64,000 nucleotides of DNA. Source: Pterois miles (taxonomy: Eukaryota; Chordata; Actinopteri; Perciformes; Scorpaenidae). The translations under genes were made by a program, and so were the position numbers. The stretch spans positions 24,444,001 through 24,508,000 of the forward strand of contig CAMQGK010000638.1 of NCBI GenBank assembly GCA_947000775.1, in the 5' to 3' direction. How positions within the stretch are numbered: the stretch's first letter is position 1; each line of letters opens with the position of its first letter. Positions 1 through 11,639 of the stretch are shown here, one piece after another. The notes beneath the pieces were generated by a model, which searched no databases, was not told where the DNA came from, and was given only the letters and a program-made list of their open reading frames with translations.

Positions 1-1000
1 GTAGCAGCAGTAAGATTAGCCCAGTTTTGTGCTTCATCATTAACTTGTTTAGGACTCAAACAAAAGTTCAGGACTTGACTTTGACCTTCCTTTTTTCTTG
101 GTCTGGACACTGAACTTCATAGCCAACACTTGAGACTTGCAAAATGATTTTGCCCTCCAGCACTAATGTTAAAAATCTCAAACAATACCACGTTGATTTT
201 AGTATGTGCCTTTTTCAGATTCTGACTCTGTACAGAGGAGCAGTACATTTGATTGATTATTATTTGATTATTTGATAACAGAGTGCTGATGTATTTTTGT
301 AGGCCAAAACCAGGAAGCCAGCATCGCCTCAGGTTCCTTCAACAAAAAGCCACTGAGATTTTTCCATTTGGTTTCCTATCATTGTAGAAAATACGCTCTG
401 TGACTTTACACAGTTCGTTCAGTAACATAATCTTCACAAATGAAGAACACTTTTATGATTTTTGAAGCATGAATGCAATCACCAGAAGTAAAAAGCTAAC
501 ATTGGGCTATATAAAGGACCTACAAACAACGAGGCTGTAAAGGAGGACGAGTTGGCGTGATGGCGTTTAATTCTACTGCCTTTTTTAAGACACATGAAAG
601 CTTCAAAAAACCACAAGTGGGATATTTATTTTACATCGTAGAGCAAAACGTTAAGATCTCTTCAGCTTGTGTTAACCACAGACCATATTTCAGGAATCTA
701 ACTAAAAACCCACTGAAAAACTTGGAGACAAGGGAAACGGAAGTGCTAAAATGCTGACTCATTTCCAGTTGTTAGGACTCAGTCCTGTTGCACTCTATGA
801 CACATGCATGCACAAAGGTAGCAGGATTCAATGCTGCTTACAAGTGCTTGTAAATATCCGTGTGATCCTACTTCTGAGGTCCTTATAAAACAGGTGACGA
901 CTGTTTCCAGATTTTAATTTATTTGTAGTAATTTCCACCAAAAAAACACAAGCAGTTTTGCTCCCACTACCTGCTGCGATTATTGAATAAGGTTGTTTTT
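1..1000. other. No recognised feature
   Basis: AT-rich unique-looking sequence. I see no splice-flanked open frame, RNA gene or repeat that I can name. Short open frames here are no longer than expected by chance. Confidence 0.5.
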
Positions 1001-1147
1001 GATCTGTATCACTGAAAGTATTTCAGCATCAGATCCAAATGATGTCTCTAAATCCATATTCCCTGATTCAGAGCTGGATTTCCACAAGTCGGATAACGCA
1101 GGGCCCTGTGTGGGTTTACACACTACCTGCGCCTCTAGTTGTGTGGC

Positions 1148-1423
1148 CTAATGTGATCCTGTTATAATCGGGAGTGGATTTATGTTAGGTATGAGGAGCT
1201 TATGAACCTCCTGGCAGTCAGTGTGGAGCAGCGCTGTGTTTTCATGCTTCAGGGAAAGTTGAAAAATGCTCTCAGGCTTGGATGCGGTTGAATTATTCAT
1301 GGAGATGGAGGGAGAGGAGCTGTAAAAGCCTTCATCTTCACTTTTCTGCCCCTGGCTGTGCGGCTCGGCAGTGCTCTCCAAGTGATGGGGTGAGTTTGGG
1401 TAAGAAGGCACGTGATTATCCAT
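1148..1423 (-). other. Unrecognised ORF, 91 codons from its first Met; possible exon
   Basis: The minus-strand frame is open upstream of the first methionine (to about 1495) and ends in TAG at 1148. The peptide is hydrophilic, rich in Ser, His, Pro and Glu, and includes the stretch EDEGFYSSSPSIS, which looks more protein-like than most chance frames here. A possible 3' splice acceptor lies upstream on the minus strand, near 1468, after a C-rich stretch. I see no convincing donor before the stop, so it could be a terminal exon, part of a conserved regulatory element, or chance. I do not recognise a family. No neighbouring exon is visible. Confidence 0.15.
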
Positions 1424-1890
1424 GTAGGATATCGATACCTCACGGACCGGCAGGGGGAGAGCTGTTAGGGGGGCTATGCTAATGGGGGACACCAATCGCC
1501 TTTTTCTTCTTTATAGATCTGCATCCAGACCGCGAACTGAAATTTCTGGGGTGTTGTTGATCTATATCTAAACATCTGATTTGTATTTTGGTTCACACAC
1601 CATGCTGGTAGTCATGTTGACATCATACAGTATGCGCTGATGCTGTCATGGCTGTCAGCAGCTTGTAAAACGAGGAGAGCTATGTAACGCTAGAAGGCAT
1701 GGAGTCAAACTGTAGCAGAGAGCTGCAGCACAGCAGTTATATGGATGAACAAGTTTAACCGCTGCTGGAAATATGAGAAATACTGTAGTTTAACTTTAAT
1801 GAAGGGAAGACACACAGCTGTGACACTTAACCTCATCATATGTGCTCATGTCCCGTATGTTCATCAATTTATTTGTTTGAGTTTAAACAA

Positions 1891-1943
1891 AGTTAAAGGA
1901 TATGTATGAACTGAGGCACTGACATCACATTCATAAAAAATGA

Positions 1944-2016
<73 letters not shown>

Positions 2017-2156
2017 TGCTCATCGGCCTTAATTTGGATGATTAAACCAGCCAAAAAAATAACAGAATAAATAAATAAATAAATGTCATTGAATTAAGTT
2101 AAAATATATGTATGAATTGCGGCACTGATAACATTATATTAATAAAAGAAGATATC

Positions 2157-2201
<45 letters not shown>

Positions 2202-2300
2202 TAATAATATTAATGCTCATCTGCCTTAATATGGAGGATTGAACCTGCTCCAAATATAACAGAATAAATAAATAAATGTCATTAAATGTAGTTAAAATAA
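1891..2300. repeat. Diverged tandem duplication (~206 bp period) with trinucleotide cores
   Basis: Two units begin with a matching AGTTAAA-ATATGTATGAA block at 1891 and 2097, and a third start is seen at 2290. Each unit contains a trinucleotide array, then a block reading TGCTCATC-GCCTTAAT, then an AATAAATAAATG run. The first unit carries (ACT)n followed by (AAT)n at 1944-2012. The second carries (AAT)n at 2157-2209. Confidence 0.75.
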
Positions 2301-2310
2301 TATTAAAAAT

Positions 2311-2750
2311 ACATGTAGCCATTAATTAATCATTAACCAAATCGAAATTTCTGTTTTAATGTGCGTCTTTATTTATTTATCTTTGTATCAATTCCCTCTT
2401 TATGTAATTTTACCTTTTATTTATTTATGCATTTATTTCTATTAATCTTTAATAATTAATTCATTTATTTTTGTATTTGCAGGTTCTGGGTTTTTAAAAG
2501 TGGGTATTCACCTACATATTGATGATGTATCCGTCACACTGAAAGAGCTGCTGAAGGCTTCTTTATTTGGCACAAAACTATTATGTTGATAAGTTTGAAT
2601 TATTGATATGAAGTTGATGAATTCAACTTCTGAAACTGACATGAAGCTGACATGGAGCTTCTTTTACCTCATCAACAGTAACAGATACTAAAATATGCCC
2701 AGATACTGATCCGTAGGGTCCTTACATATTAATCTGATACAGAACATCAT
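2311..2750. other. No recognised feature
   Basis: AT-rich sequence between the tandem duplication and the family A MITE fragment. I see nothing codable. Confidence 0.5.
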
Positions 2751-3092
2751 TATTTTTTTCAAACATTTTCAAAGGGGTCTTTTGACCTCTGACCTTAAGA
2801 TATGTGAATGTAAATGGGTTTCTATGGATATGCACGAGTGGGGACGGCTGTTGTTACCTGTGAGGCTTGAGTGTGTCATGTTATGATTTGAGCATATTTT
2901 TTTACGCTAAATGAAAAAAATAAAACCTGTGAGGGTTTCTGGACAATATTTGTCATTGTTTTGTGTTGTTAATTAATTTCCAGTAACAGAAATATACAGA
3001 CATTTGCATAAAGCAGCATATTTGTCCACTCCACATGTTGATAAGAGCATTAAAGACTTGATAAATCTCCCTTTAAAGTACAGTTTAAATAA
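2751..3092 (-). mobile_element. Family A hAT-like MITE, fragment
   Basis: This matches the interior of the MITE family described at 51579-52307, in reverse orientation. It includes the AAGGGGTC-TTGACCTCTGACC block, the GTTTCTGGACAATATTTGTC block and the GTTGATAAGAGCATTAAA block. It stops before the expected end and is followed within 10 bp by the LINE fragment at 3102. Several segments are missing or rearranged. Confidence 0.75.
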
Positions 3093-3101
3093 CAAGAAAA
3101 T

Positions 3102-3695
3102 GGGAGGCGACCTTCTCATCCGCCGGGGTAAACGCAAACGTAATGGCACTCAGCCAGGGATTTGTGAGTATCCCCACACCCGCCTGGTGCCTCACACCTC
3201 GGGCAACTCCAAAGAGTTAGAGTCCAACCCCTATCCAGGAGTACAGATTCAGAACTGAGGCTGTGCGTAGCGGTAGGCCCTAGCAGATCTAACTGATAGC
3301 GCTCGTCCACAGAGCCAGCCTTTGCCGCCTGTGTCTGGTCCATCGAGGTCCCTGGCTTTCACTGCCACACCTGACCTCAGTGGGTCCTCCCACAGGCGGT
3401 GAGCCCACAGGACAGAGATGGAAGGGGAGCCATGTTGCTTATTCGGGCTGCCACCAGGCGCTTGCTGATAGGCCCTCCGTCCGGGCATGGCTCTATATGA
3501 GGACCCCGGGCTTCCTCCGGGCCGGGTCCTCGTTCACTCATAGGATCTTGTGAACCATTCTTTATCTAGCCCCTCACCTGAGACCAATTTGCCATGGGAG
3601 ACCCTACCTGGTAACCAGGTAACACAGCCCTCAAGGTCATATGGACACACAAACCGCTCCATCGCGTTAAGGTGATGGTTCCCGGAGAAGCCGTA
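3102..3695 (-). mobile_element. Non-LTR retrotransposon (LINE), 5' leader and start of endonuclease domain, broken
   Basis: Read on the minus strand, this resembles the 5' part of a GC-rich fish LINE: a leader (about 3695-3400), then the start of an apurinic-endonuclease-like ORF. Recognisable residues lie at 3343-3116, including RYQLDLLGPTATHSL and LLDRGWTLTLWS, followed by a C-rich, glycine-rich segment. From memory of such elements, that block sits at the start of the endonuclease domain. The coding part is split over two frames (3488-3249 and 3343-3116), so it is not functional. No reverse transcriptase follows: the copy ends at about 3102 next to a MITE fragment. Its GC content is clearly above the flanks. 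It is probably the same family as the 3' end at 46742-47526, but clade assignment (RTE-like) is tentative. Confidence 0.7.
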
Positions 3696-4721
3696 ACGTT
3701 TATTTTGTAATGTTTTATTCAACATATTTTTCTTCATATTCTGTGTCATCCACTCCGCATGTTGCTTGTTGTACTACGTCGCTCACTGCGGCTGTCTGCC
3801 GACTTACAAGGGTATTTGTGATATGTAAAAGACAAACATCAGCCAAGACAAAATGTGTTTCCTTCCACACATAATTGAGAATGCAATTTAGTTTCATGGG
3901 AACATAATTTTTAGGAGGCCGGTTTTACGTGATTTCAAAAACGTTGATATGATTTCTGAACATTTCACTCTAATATACATTCTATATGTATATGTATAAT
4001 GAACATTTTTATCATAAACATGCATGTAGCACGGCTTTGAGTCCCGTGTCCGTGCTCCCGTCTTATGGCTAGCGTGCCTTCACCTTTAAGAGGTGCTGGA
4101 ATGGGAGCGCTGAGCACTGTGGCCGGTTATGTAAGTCTTTGGCTGTGGCGCTCGGAGCTGCGTGGCCCCTGCGCCGTCCTGCTGCCAACAAGCACAGGAG
4201 GTTTCATCACCCCGCTGTTTCAAAGGGCCCTCTGGACTCTGGATGTTGCTTAGTGTTGCTCTGTAGTTTGCTTAATTCATTTTCTGCCTTCTCTCTCCTT
4301 CACACCAGCCATCTGTCATCCTCTCTGATAGTCTCCCTCGTTTAAACCCTCTGTCTTTTTCCTCATCCGCCCTCTCCTCTTTTGCTGACTCACTCCGCTC
4401 TCTGAAATTATAATGCACTGAAATAGCTGACTCTCTCGCATGGTCTTATTGCACCATTTTGTTTTTATATCTGCTTCTCCACTGCGATTCCCTCTCTACT
4501 GAGGCTGTGTCTAACAAGAAGCTGTAAATAAGGATAAGGCGAGGACGACTTCCTCCCACCGGATTTTTGTTTCAGTTTGTGCTAAAATGCATCATTTGGT
4601 TTTATACGCAGAGGAAAATAGAGCCTGCTGTTATTTGTCACATTACATAATGAAGCTATATATCACCATCTGTCATTGTCATAATAACATATACTGTAGA
4701 TTGTTGTTAAACATTATATAT
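3696..4721. other. No recognised feature
   Basis: This is mixed unique sequence. A short stretch near 4020-4060 containing GAGTCCCGTGTCCGTG resembles pieces at 43470 and 54410, so it may be a small dispersed-repeat remnant. I see no gene. Confidence 0.45.
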
Positions 4722-5127
4722 GGTGTCAAAACAGTCTCATAAGTATTCACAAACAAATGTCAAGTTATGTAACTCACAAAACACATTGCACAAATCAATG
4801 CAGAGTGATTTTTATCTGTAAATCTTTGTATATGTGCCTGTAATTTACAACTATTATATTATCATTTATACGTCAGCCTTTCAAAGGAAACATATTTGTG
4901 AATCTCTTTGAGACTGTTTCACCGTGTGGTTTTCACACAAAATGCACAAATACAGTGAGCACGTGACTCGTGTCTCAAAAATGCTAAGTTGACGAATGGT
5001 TGGTGGTTGGTGAATGAGAGGCACAGACACAAGTAGTGATTTACAGATACAAACCTCCCTGCATTTATTTGTGCATTGAGTCTTACTGGTCATTTGTTTG
5101 TGAATACTTTAAGACTGTTTCGTCACC
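4722..5127. mobile_element. Foldback/MITE-like element with ~100-bp terminal inverted repeats
   Basis: The left arm (4722-4825) and right arm (about 5030-5127) are imperfect inverted repeats. The outer 35 bp match best: GGTGTCAAAACAGTCT and ATTCACAAACAAATG, against their reverse complement at the right end. Inner matches include ATTGCACAAAT, AATGCAG and ATCTGTAAATC. A third, diverged copy of the outer arm sits inside at 4891-4924, in the orientation of the right arm. There is no coding capacity and I see no clear target-site duplication. It belongs to none of the MITE families seen elsewhere in the window. Confidence 0.7.
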
Positions 5128-5540
5128 ATGATTATAACCAATGTTGAATTGTTGGAATTACTGTGAGAATCTTATAAGGTTTCATGAAGAACTATCGGCA
5201 CATTTCATCTGTCATTGTAATGAATAACAAGTACAAGTGTGTTTTAATAATTTCGGGAGCAAATGTATGATAAATGACATAAAAAGAAAGAAGTATACAG
5301 TTTATCTGGTGAAAATAGTTTGTGTCAGCCAGAGGTTTTTAAACAGTGATGCATGCCCCGTGGGAAAGGAAGTTAAAAAAAAAATCACACTCCTCGGCAT
5401 CATAACTCAGTAACATCTTAACACGTAGACATGAAATATGTATTTTTAAATCAAGTGTGACTTACACTCTCTGGGGATATTACCGATGTCTATTATGCAC
5501 AAACGTCTATAAATCTGCTTACAACTTCAGAAATCGCTTT

Positions 5541-5600
5541 ATATCTATATATAGCTATATACATCTATTTCTATATATAGATATAGATATATATAATTTT
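5541..5600. repeat. AT-rich, partly palindromic microsatellite
   Basis: A run of TATA/CTATATATAG units reads nearly the same on both strands and could form a cruciform. It is probably a decayed simple repeat. Confidence 0.6.
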
Positions 5601-6684
5601 TTTGAGATTTTTTGCATTTTTATTCACAGAGAAGCAAACGGCCCCAGGCTGAAATTGAACCCGGGGCTGCTGCAGCGAGGACTCAGCCTTGCCCTCCTTC
5701 TGAACTTGCTTGAGAATAGTCATGTTTTTAAGTTTTCTTCAGTATCACAGTGATCCAGTGATAGATGTCTGTACTTCCATGGGTACATTGCAAACAGGAA
5801 CTGCTAGTAGCCAATTCAGCATACTTTTGGCCATGCCAGTTTGCCAATATGTAAACAAATACAGGCCAAAGAAACAGAGCGGTATCCTACTGCTAGCTGA
5901 CATTATTATACTTGCTGGGGTAAAAGGGGGGTGTTTGTGGGGTGCGGATGTCTCCATTCTGTCTGAGGGGGGACCCCCAGTGTCAGACTCTGAAAACCCC
6001 TGGTCTCAGCTTTCTACAGCCTGACAGTAGATGCACTTTAGTCAACCTATTCTTCTCCACCTCTCTTTTTCACAGACCTATTTTTGTCGTCTTTTAGGGA
6101 GGTACAGAGGGTATTTAGTACACAGTACATCAGAGGTAAAAGTCATATAAAAGTGGTGTACATCATCTGAAAGCTGGGAACCTGAAATAATTAAATACAT
6201 TAAAATAAATTTGTATAAGGGTTAAGGACATTATGATGGAAGTATATGATGACCATCTCAAGCTGTATTACGCCTCTTTCTCTTTATTATGCCTCACTTC
6301 TGTTGTGGAAACTGCTCAGAAACCCCCTTATTGTCAGTATACCTAGAAAAGCCATCCATCCCCTGAATGCTCTAGGTCTCTAGTTTGTGGTTGTGAAGTT
6401 TCATGAAGCTGTGATTATCCCAGAGGTCACCACAGGTCATTTTATACGGTAATGTCAAGTTTAAAAAAATGGTCTCAGTATATGAAATGGTTACTATGGG
6501 GACTAACATCATCACACATGAATGCAGCTGGGCTCTTTGGATCCACAAGAGTCTCAGCTTTACAGTGAGACCTAATTTATGTAATTTAGAGACTGTTTAG
6601 GGACCCCAGTATGCAGAAAGGTTCAAATACACCATTTTAGAATAAGCGAAAATAATTTATACTGCATGCAAAAAACTGTCTGGT
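5601..6684. other. Probable dispersed-repeat remnant, then unique sequence
   Basis: A GC-rich stretch at 5630-5700, with GAACCCGGGGCTGCTGCAG, and the block at 5940-6000, with GGGGGGACCCCCAG, look like repeat pieces, but no second copy is present in the window. I see nothing recognisable from 6020 to 6684. Confidence 0.3.
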
Positions 6685-6890
6685 TTTTGCATGTGATTAT
6701 CATAAAGTGGGCATGTCTGTAAAGGGGAGACTGATGGGGACCCATAGAGCCCATTTTTATTCACATATCTTGAGGTCAGAGGTCAAGGTCAAAGCCTAAC
6801 ATATGAATGGTATATTTCCTCCTGACATGGTTGGTACCAGTGGATTCCTTTTCTAGATTCACACGATACCAGTACCTTCACTCGAGCTCC
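6685..6890 (+). mobile_element. Family A MITE, fragment
   Basis: This carries the family A blocks GTGATTATCATAAAGTGGGC, TGTCTGTAAAGGGGAGACTG and ATATCTTGAGGTCAGAGGTC, followed by part of the 3' half including GACATGGTTGGTACCAGTGG. The stretch normally containing CCCCTTTGAAAATGGCC is lost. Confidence 0.75.
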
Positions 6891-7254
6891 AAGACCTCTG
6901 AAAGGCCGTGAAGTCGATGGAGGGCACCCGCACCCTCAAGGAGTGGAAGAGGTTACAGTTTCTGTACAGGCTGTGTAAAGTGAAGGAAAACATACAAGCA
7001 TCTTCGTAATTATGACGTGTCAGTGGGTGAAACTGGTTTCTCTAGAGTATTTTTAGCATTATGGTTCTAAATCACCACCTGGCTTGTGTTGTTTCCAGCT
7101 TCCCTGCCACAGAGAATGGTTTTACAGGGACTGCCAAACTGCTAGACTTTAAAAGTAGTAAGTATAAAAGAGACAGTCCTCACCAGAATAAACACAGCGC
7201 TAGTTGTTAGATGCTTAATGGCTTCAAACAACCTCTCTTAGTAGCAAACATGAT

Positions 7255-7372
7255 CCTCTGCTGGGTGCATTTAGCATCATAACATGACAAACTGCAGCCC
7301 AACAGGCAACAACAGCTGTCAGTGTGTCAGTGTGCTGACTTGACTGCATGTGATTATCATAAGCCCAGACAG
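7255..7372 (+). mobile_element. Family A MITE, short internal fragment
   Basis: Only the middle of the family is present: ATAACATGACAAACTGCAGC, CAACAACAGCTGTCAGTGTG and ATGTGATTATCATAA. Both ends are missing. Confidence 0.7.
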
Positions 7373-7504
7373 CCTCTGAATGCGGTCTGAGTGAACAGAT
7401 CTCAATGTGTCTTCAATGCATCTTGAGTGCATTCACACGTGTACTTAGAGCTGTCCACTTGTGTTTTCACTAACCTGTTTTATTTGGTCACAATATACAG
7501 AAAG

Positions 7505-7745
7505 GTGGAGCAGGGTTGACGGTTCCATCACCCGGTGCCGCTCCGGTCACATATCAGAGTGTCCTTGAACAAGACATTTAACTCCTCCCGAAGGCTTAGC
7601 CATGTGTGTAAATGAGTATTTAGATCCTGATGGCCTATAGGCAGCTTGCATGGCAGCCTCTGCCATCAGTGTGTGAATGGGTGTATGCTGACGACTGAAG
7701 GCGTGGCTGACACAGGCCTGCACACAGGAACCCCCTAACACCATT
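7505..7745 (+). mobile_element. SINE-like element (second type), diverged copy
   Basis: The order of blocks is a degraded GGTTCCATCACCC head, a CACATATCAGAGTGTCCTTG segment, and then GCCATCAGTGTGTGAATGGG. The same GTCACAT-GTGTCCTTGA-GACA order occurs at 42443-42572, where the tRNA-like head is better kept. Confidence 0.5.
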
Positions 7746-7879
7746 TCACGCTAGTCCTCACCAACTGTCAGTGCGACCCCGTCTCACGGGAAGGTGTTTA
7801 GATAACACAAAATAACATGACGATGCATTTTCATCTTTTCATGTGTCATTTGTGCAACACAAACTATGGTATTGGCTGC

Positions 7880-7945
7880 AATTAGGTTTAGGCAAAAACC
7901 ACTACGTGAGGTTTAGGAAAAACATCATGGTTGGGCTTAAAATAA
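7880..7945 (+). repeat. Single diverged unit of the GTTTAGG repeat
   Basis: The stretch TTAGGTTTAGGCAAAAACCA, then GAGGTTTAGGAAAAACATCA and TTAAAATAAGT, resembles one unit of the satellite at 24444-25074. It suggests a dispersed source element from which the satellite was amplified. Confidence 0.5.
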
Positions 7946-8507
7946 GTCCGTAAAATACATTTTGTAAATACATTTGGAAACAACAGTACGGAAACCACGT
8001 CACAAACCTCTCTAACATGACAAACAACATTAAGGTAACTTAAAAAAACAAAACACCAATCTTGAACATCATTCTCCTGGTTAAAAATTGTGTTTATTGG
8101 ACCCATCCACCTCCCATCCTGCCCACCATAAATAGTCTTTCTCGCTTTTTATTGAACTTCACTGGCCCTGATTGTGGCATATGGATATAGACAGTATATT
8201 GTTATGAGTACATGGTGTAAAAATGACAGCAAGAAAGGTGTTTGTTTTGCTCGGTAAATACCTTGTGCATTATTGTGGCATGTATCGCCTTTTTGTGCGA
8301 ACGGGCTGGTCAGTGTGTCAGTAATCCCTCATATGAATCATATTTGTAACAACATGAGTCATTGTTGAAGGCTCACAAATGACCTAATTTCTTGTTGAGG
8401 TTAGAGGATTTGTTGAGTCATCTTTTTGCAGTGGTTTTGAAGAGACATTTTAAAGGCTAGATCTCACAGTATTTGCCACTTTGCTTTGTAAAGCTTTGTT
8501 TGCTTTG

Positions 8508-9400
8508 TGTAACTGACTAATGCTATCAATTAAAGGGTTAAAAGAAAAAAATATATTTATTTAAAAAGCTGAGAAAACTGCAGAGGAGCGTCTCGTCGCT
8601 TTAAGGAGAAAAGCTGGTCCACCTTAAGAGAGAACCGGCGCAGATACAGGAAGTTGGCTCTGGACTTCCAGCTGAGGAGTTGTAGCTTGTAGCCTCGTAG
8701 CATTTATTCACCGACAAATAAACTGTACACACTCTGTCTGCTACAGCTACGTTCACAGCTATAACACCACCAACAAACCCACACTCACCACCACACACAC
8801 ACACGGTCTGTCGGAAACTCACTAAAGTTAAGCTACAGCGGACAGGAAGCCACCGGCAACACTAGCAGCTAGCACCTGCTAACGTAGCACAAACACGCAC
8901 ACCGTTTGTCAGCACCGTGGCTGCTACAGTAACTCTCCTGACGTGAACTGGAGACGGTGAACGCAGCACCGTGGCTGCTTAAGTAACTCTCCTGACGGTG
9001 AACTGGAGACAGTGAACGCAGCACCGTGGCTGCTACAGTAACTCTCCTGACGGTGAACTGGAGACGGTGAACGCAGCACCGTGGCTGCTACAGTAACTCT
9101 CCTGACGGTGAACTGGAGACAGTGAACGCAGCACCGTGGCTGCTACAGTAACTCTCCTGACGGTGAACTGGGGAGACGGTGAACGCAGCACCGTGGCTGC
9201 TACAGTAACTCTCCTGACGGTGAACTGGAGACAGTGAACGCAGCACCGTGGCTGCTACAGTAACTCAGTGAACTGGAGACTCAGTTGTCTGTTGTGTTCA
9301 TACACTGCAGCTGGTGCATCGCTACGTGAAAGGCACACATCTTGGTGGTTAAGGGTTAATAATCATTTTAACGAGGGTCAGTTATCAGTTAAGTAATTTT
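8508..9400 (+). mobile_element. MITE 'family M', copy 1, with internal minisatellite
   Basis: The element shares a long gene-less body with copies at 20888-21897 and 40862-41513. The body includes a GCTGAGAAAACTGCAGAGGA region, GAAGTTGGCTCTGGACTTCC, TCACAGCTATAAC and AAGCCACCGGCAACAC. Its right end reads GGGTTAATAATCA...GGTTATCAGTTAAG-like, matching copy 3. The left end is incomplete here. No ORF of note lies inside. The family type is not established; hAT-like is a guess. Seven 55-bp units are inserted in the body. Confidence 0.75.
8910..9280 (+). repeat. 55-bp minisatellite, about 7 units
   Basis: The core GCAGCACCGTGGCTGCTACA starts at about 8910, 8963, 9018, 9073, 9128, 9185 and 9240, so the period is 55 bp with one 57-bp unit. 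Units differ mainly at GACGGTGAAC versus GACAGTGAAC. There are no spacers, so this is a true tandem array. Confidence 0.95.
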
Positions 9401-10383
9401 TCCAAATTAGCATTCCTAGCCGGTACACCAGAAACATCCTGGTCATGATAGGCAAAGACAGCTGCTTTCAGTCGCTTAGTGCAACAAATGACATTAGATA
9501 ATGTGGTTAACTGTCTCAAATAAAGGTTTAAAGCTATAACCAGCAACTTAATAAACATAATAGAAAGAAGGCTGTGTGTACATGTAATTGGACGGCAGTG
9601 AAAAAGCTGCAGTGAAGGCTTTTCCACTTAACACTGGATATTTGTCTTTATGCTCGGAGCATTTCTCAACAAAAATATGAGGCACAAAGGGAGCACTTCA
9701 AAACATACTGGAAAGAATTAGAAAACAGAGGCTCTTGTTGCCAAATGTGCATCCTGTGACGATCAGGCCCCTCAGTCATTTTGTCTTTCAGTACCTGTTG
9801 AGTAATACTAAGTAGGTGGATGAGCGGAGACATCAGACCGTGTGTACGCTACATGTGTGTGGGAATGAGTGTAGGCGGGTGGAGGGTGAGAAAGTGATTT
9901 CACATGGTGGTTTTTAAGCTTTGGATTCATTTCGCTGGTCAAGTTTGCTCTTTAATTTTACAGTTAGCACAGTGGCGAGGACATTTGCTCGACGTGTGTG
10001 TTCATGTCGGGTGATCCTGCTTTTGAGCACTGAGTAGACCACCTGCAGACCATCTTACCAGAGAGTCTCTGTTCTGGCTGCTTATGTGTGGCGTTAGAGG
10101 CTCTGATAGCATCTGCTCCTTCATGCAGCTCCTTAGCACCGAGTGGTAGGTCAGTATTTGTGGTGCTTTGTCACAACATTACATCATCTGGATGAGTCAA
10201 CCTCTTGCTTGCATTTGTGGAAAATCAACTGAACCTCCCGAGTACTTCTGATCTTTGCAGGGATGAACGTTTTTCCAAACATTGTTTGCTTTTTTTGTCT
10301 TGTACACGAGTTCTGAGCGACTGGGAATCGCTGAATGGCTGTAATGAGCCAGTGTGTTTCCATTTAAATGTGCAATAATCAGT
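9401..10383. other. No recognised feature
   Basis: Unique-looking sequence. I see no repeat family and no splice-flanked open frame. Confidence 0.5.
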
Positions 10384-10620
10384 CAGTCAATCAAACTTTA
10401 TTTGTACAGCACCAGTCGTTCAGGTTAGTGCTATTCAAAGTGCTTTATAGATGACTGACAATCTAATAATAATACAAAGCAAAGCAGCTTTATTTTTATG
10501 GCACATTTTAACACGGCAATTCAAAGTGCTTTACACAAACAATTAAAAACATTGCAACAAAGTGCAAAAGAACATTAAGACATAATTAAAACAGTCATAA
10601 AACAGTACTAATGTATACAG
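10384..10620 (-). mobile_element. LINE/SINE 3'-tail fragments, two partial copies
   Basis: Two related stretches begin CAAACTTTATTTGTACAGCA (about 10392) and AGCTTTATTTTTATGGCACA (about 10485). Each is followed by TTCAAAGTGCTTTA. Fish LINE and SINE tails commonly read this way on the reverse strand. The second is longer and runs into A-rich sequence. Confidence 0.55.
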
Positions 10621-11000
10621 TAGTAAAGTTATAGTTTTAGTAGTAATGTATTTCAGTTCTTATTGACAGTTTTCCAGAAAGAATGCAAATAAAATGAATC
10701 AACGAAAACAAACAGCAGTCCAAATATTTCATACAAAATAATAATCAGCCTAGTTTTATGTTTGCTTTATTTTTAAATTTTAACTTTCAAAGGAAATTAC
10801 AAAAGCATGTCCCTTTGACAGATGCAAATATTTTCTTAGTATTATATTAAACAGTTAAACAATTTCATTTAAAGCAGAAAAATAAAAATGAAGTAAGAAT
10901 ACAATCAAATAAAACTGATGAGAACAGACTTAAAAGAACAATAAAGAGATAAAATATAATAAAATAGAGGGAGTAAAACATGTTTCAACATTCAGTTTAG

Positions 11001-11090
11001 GGTGGTCAGAATTAATCACATGATTAATTATGCTTAAATCCAAATTAATCACTTTTTTAGTATTTAATACTCTTATCAACATGGGACAAC
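11001..11090 (+). mobile_element. Family A-like MITE end, fragment
   Basis: Contains ATTAATCACATGATTAAT, AATTAATCAC and TTTAATACTCTTATCAACAT, the first ~90 bp of family A. The rest is replaced by AT-rich sequence. Confidence 0.6.
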
Positions 11091-11639
11091 AGACATTTTA
11101 TACAAAATAATTTTCATCTCCTTTTTATGCATGTCTGCCACCTTATTTTGAAATATTTTTTGTTTATTTACAGCTATAATTATCAATAATTCTTTGTCGT
11201 GATGATTAAATTTATTCTTTGTATTGTAGTAAACAGTAATAATAATTAAGTAATAACACAACCAAATAAAATAGATGAAAATAGATTTAAAAAACAATAA
11301 ACTATTACTAAACTATTATAACTACTGTACTTTGTCAACATTAATTTATTTAATTTAAACCTCTGAAAACACTTTGAGAGAGACCCCTCAGTTTTGATAG
11401 AGCTGAGGTACGCACACAATAAATGGACATAATTAAAATCAAGTAGCAGTAAAAGAAGAATACATGACTGTCAATTAAAAGTGTTATTACATTATTATAT
11501 TAAAGATTAAATCTAAGAAACTAAGTCAGGATAAAGTTTTTTTCTTTTGGCTCTCTGTAAAGGTCAAATGTCATGTACGCTCCTCTGGTTGTCACCCAGC
11601 GATATATATTTATTGTATCTGTTTTTCCACCTCAGCTCT
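11091..11639. other. AT-rich, no recognised feature
   Basis: Low-complexity AT-rich DNA. I see no named repeat beyond the flanking MITE piece. Confidence 0.5.

Noticed and set aside
8910..9280. Regular 55-bp repeats as a CRISPR array
   Set aside because: Units are head-to-tail with no unique spacers, lie in a vertebrate MITE, and have no cas genes nearby.
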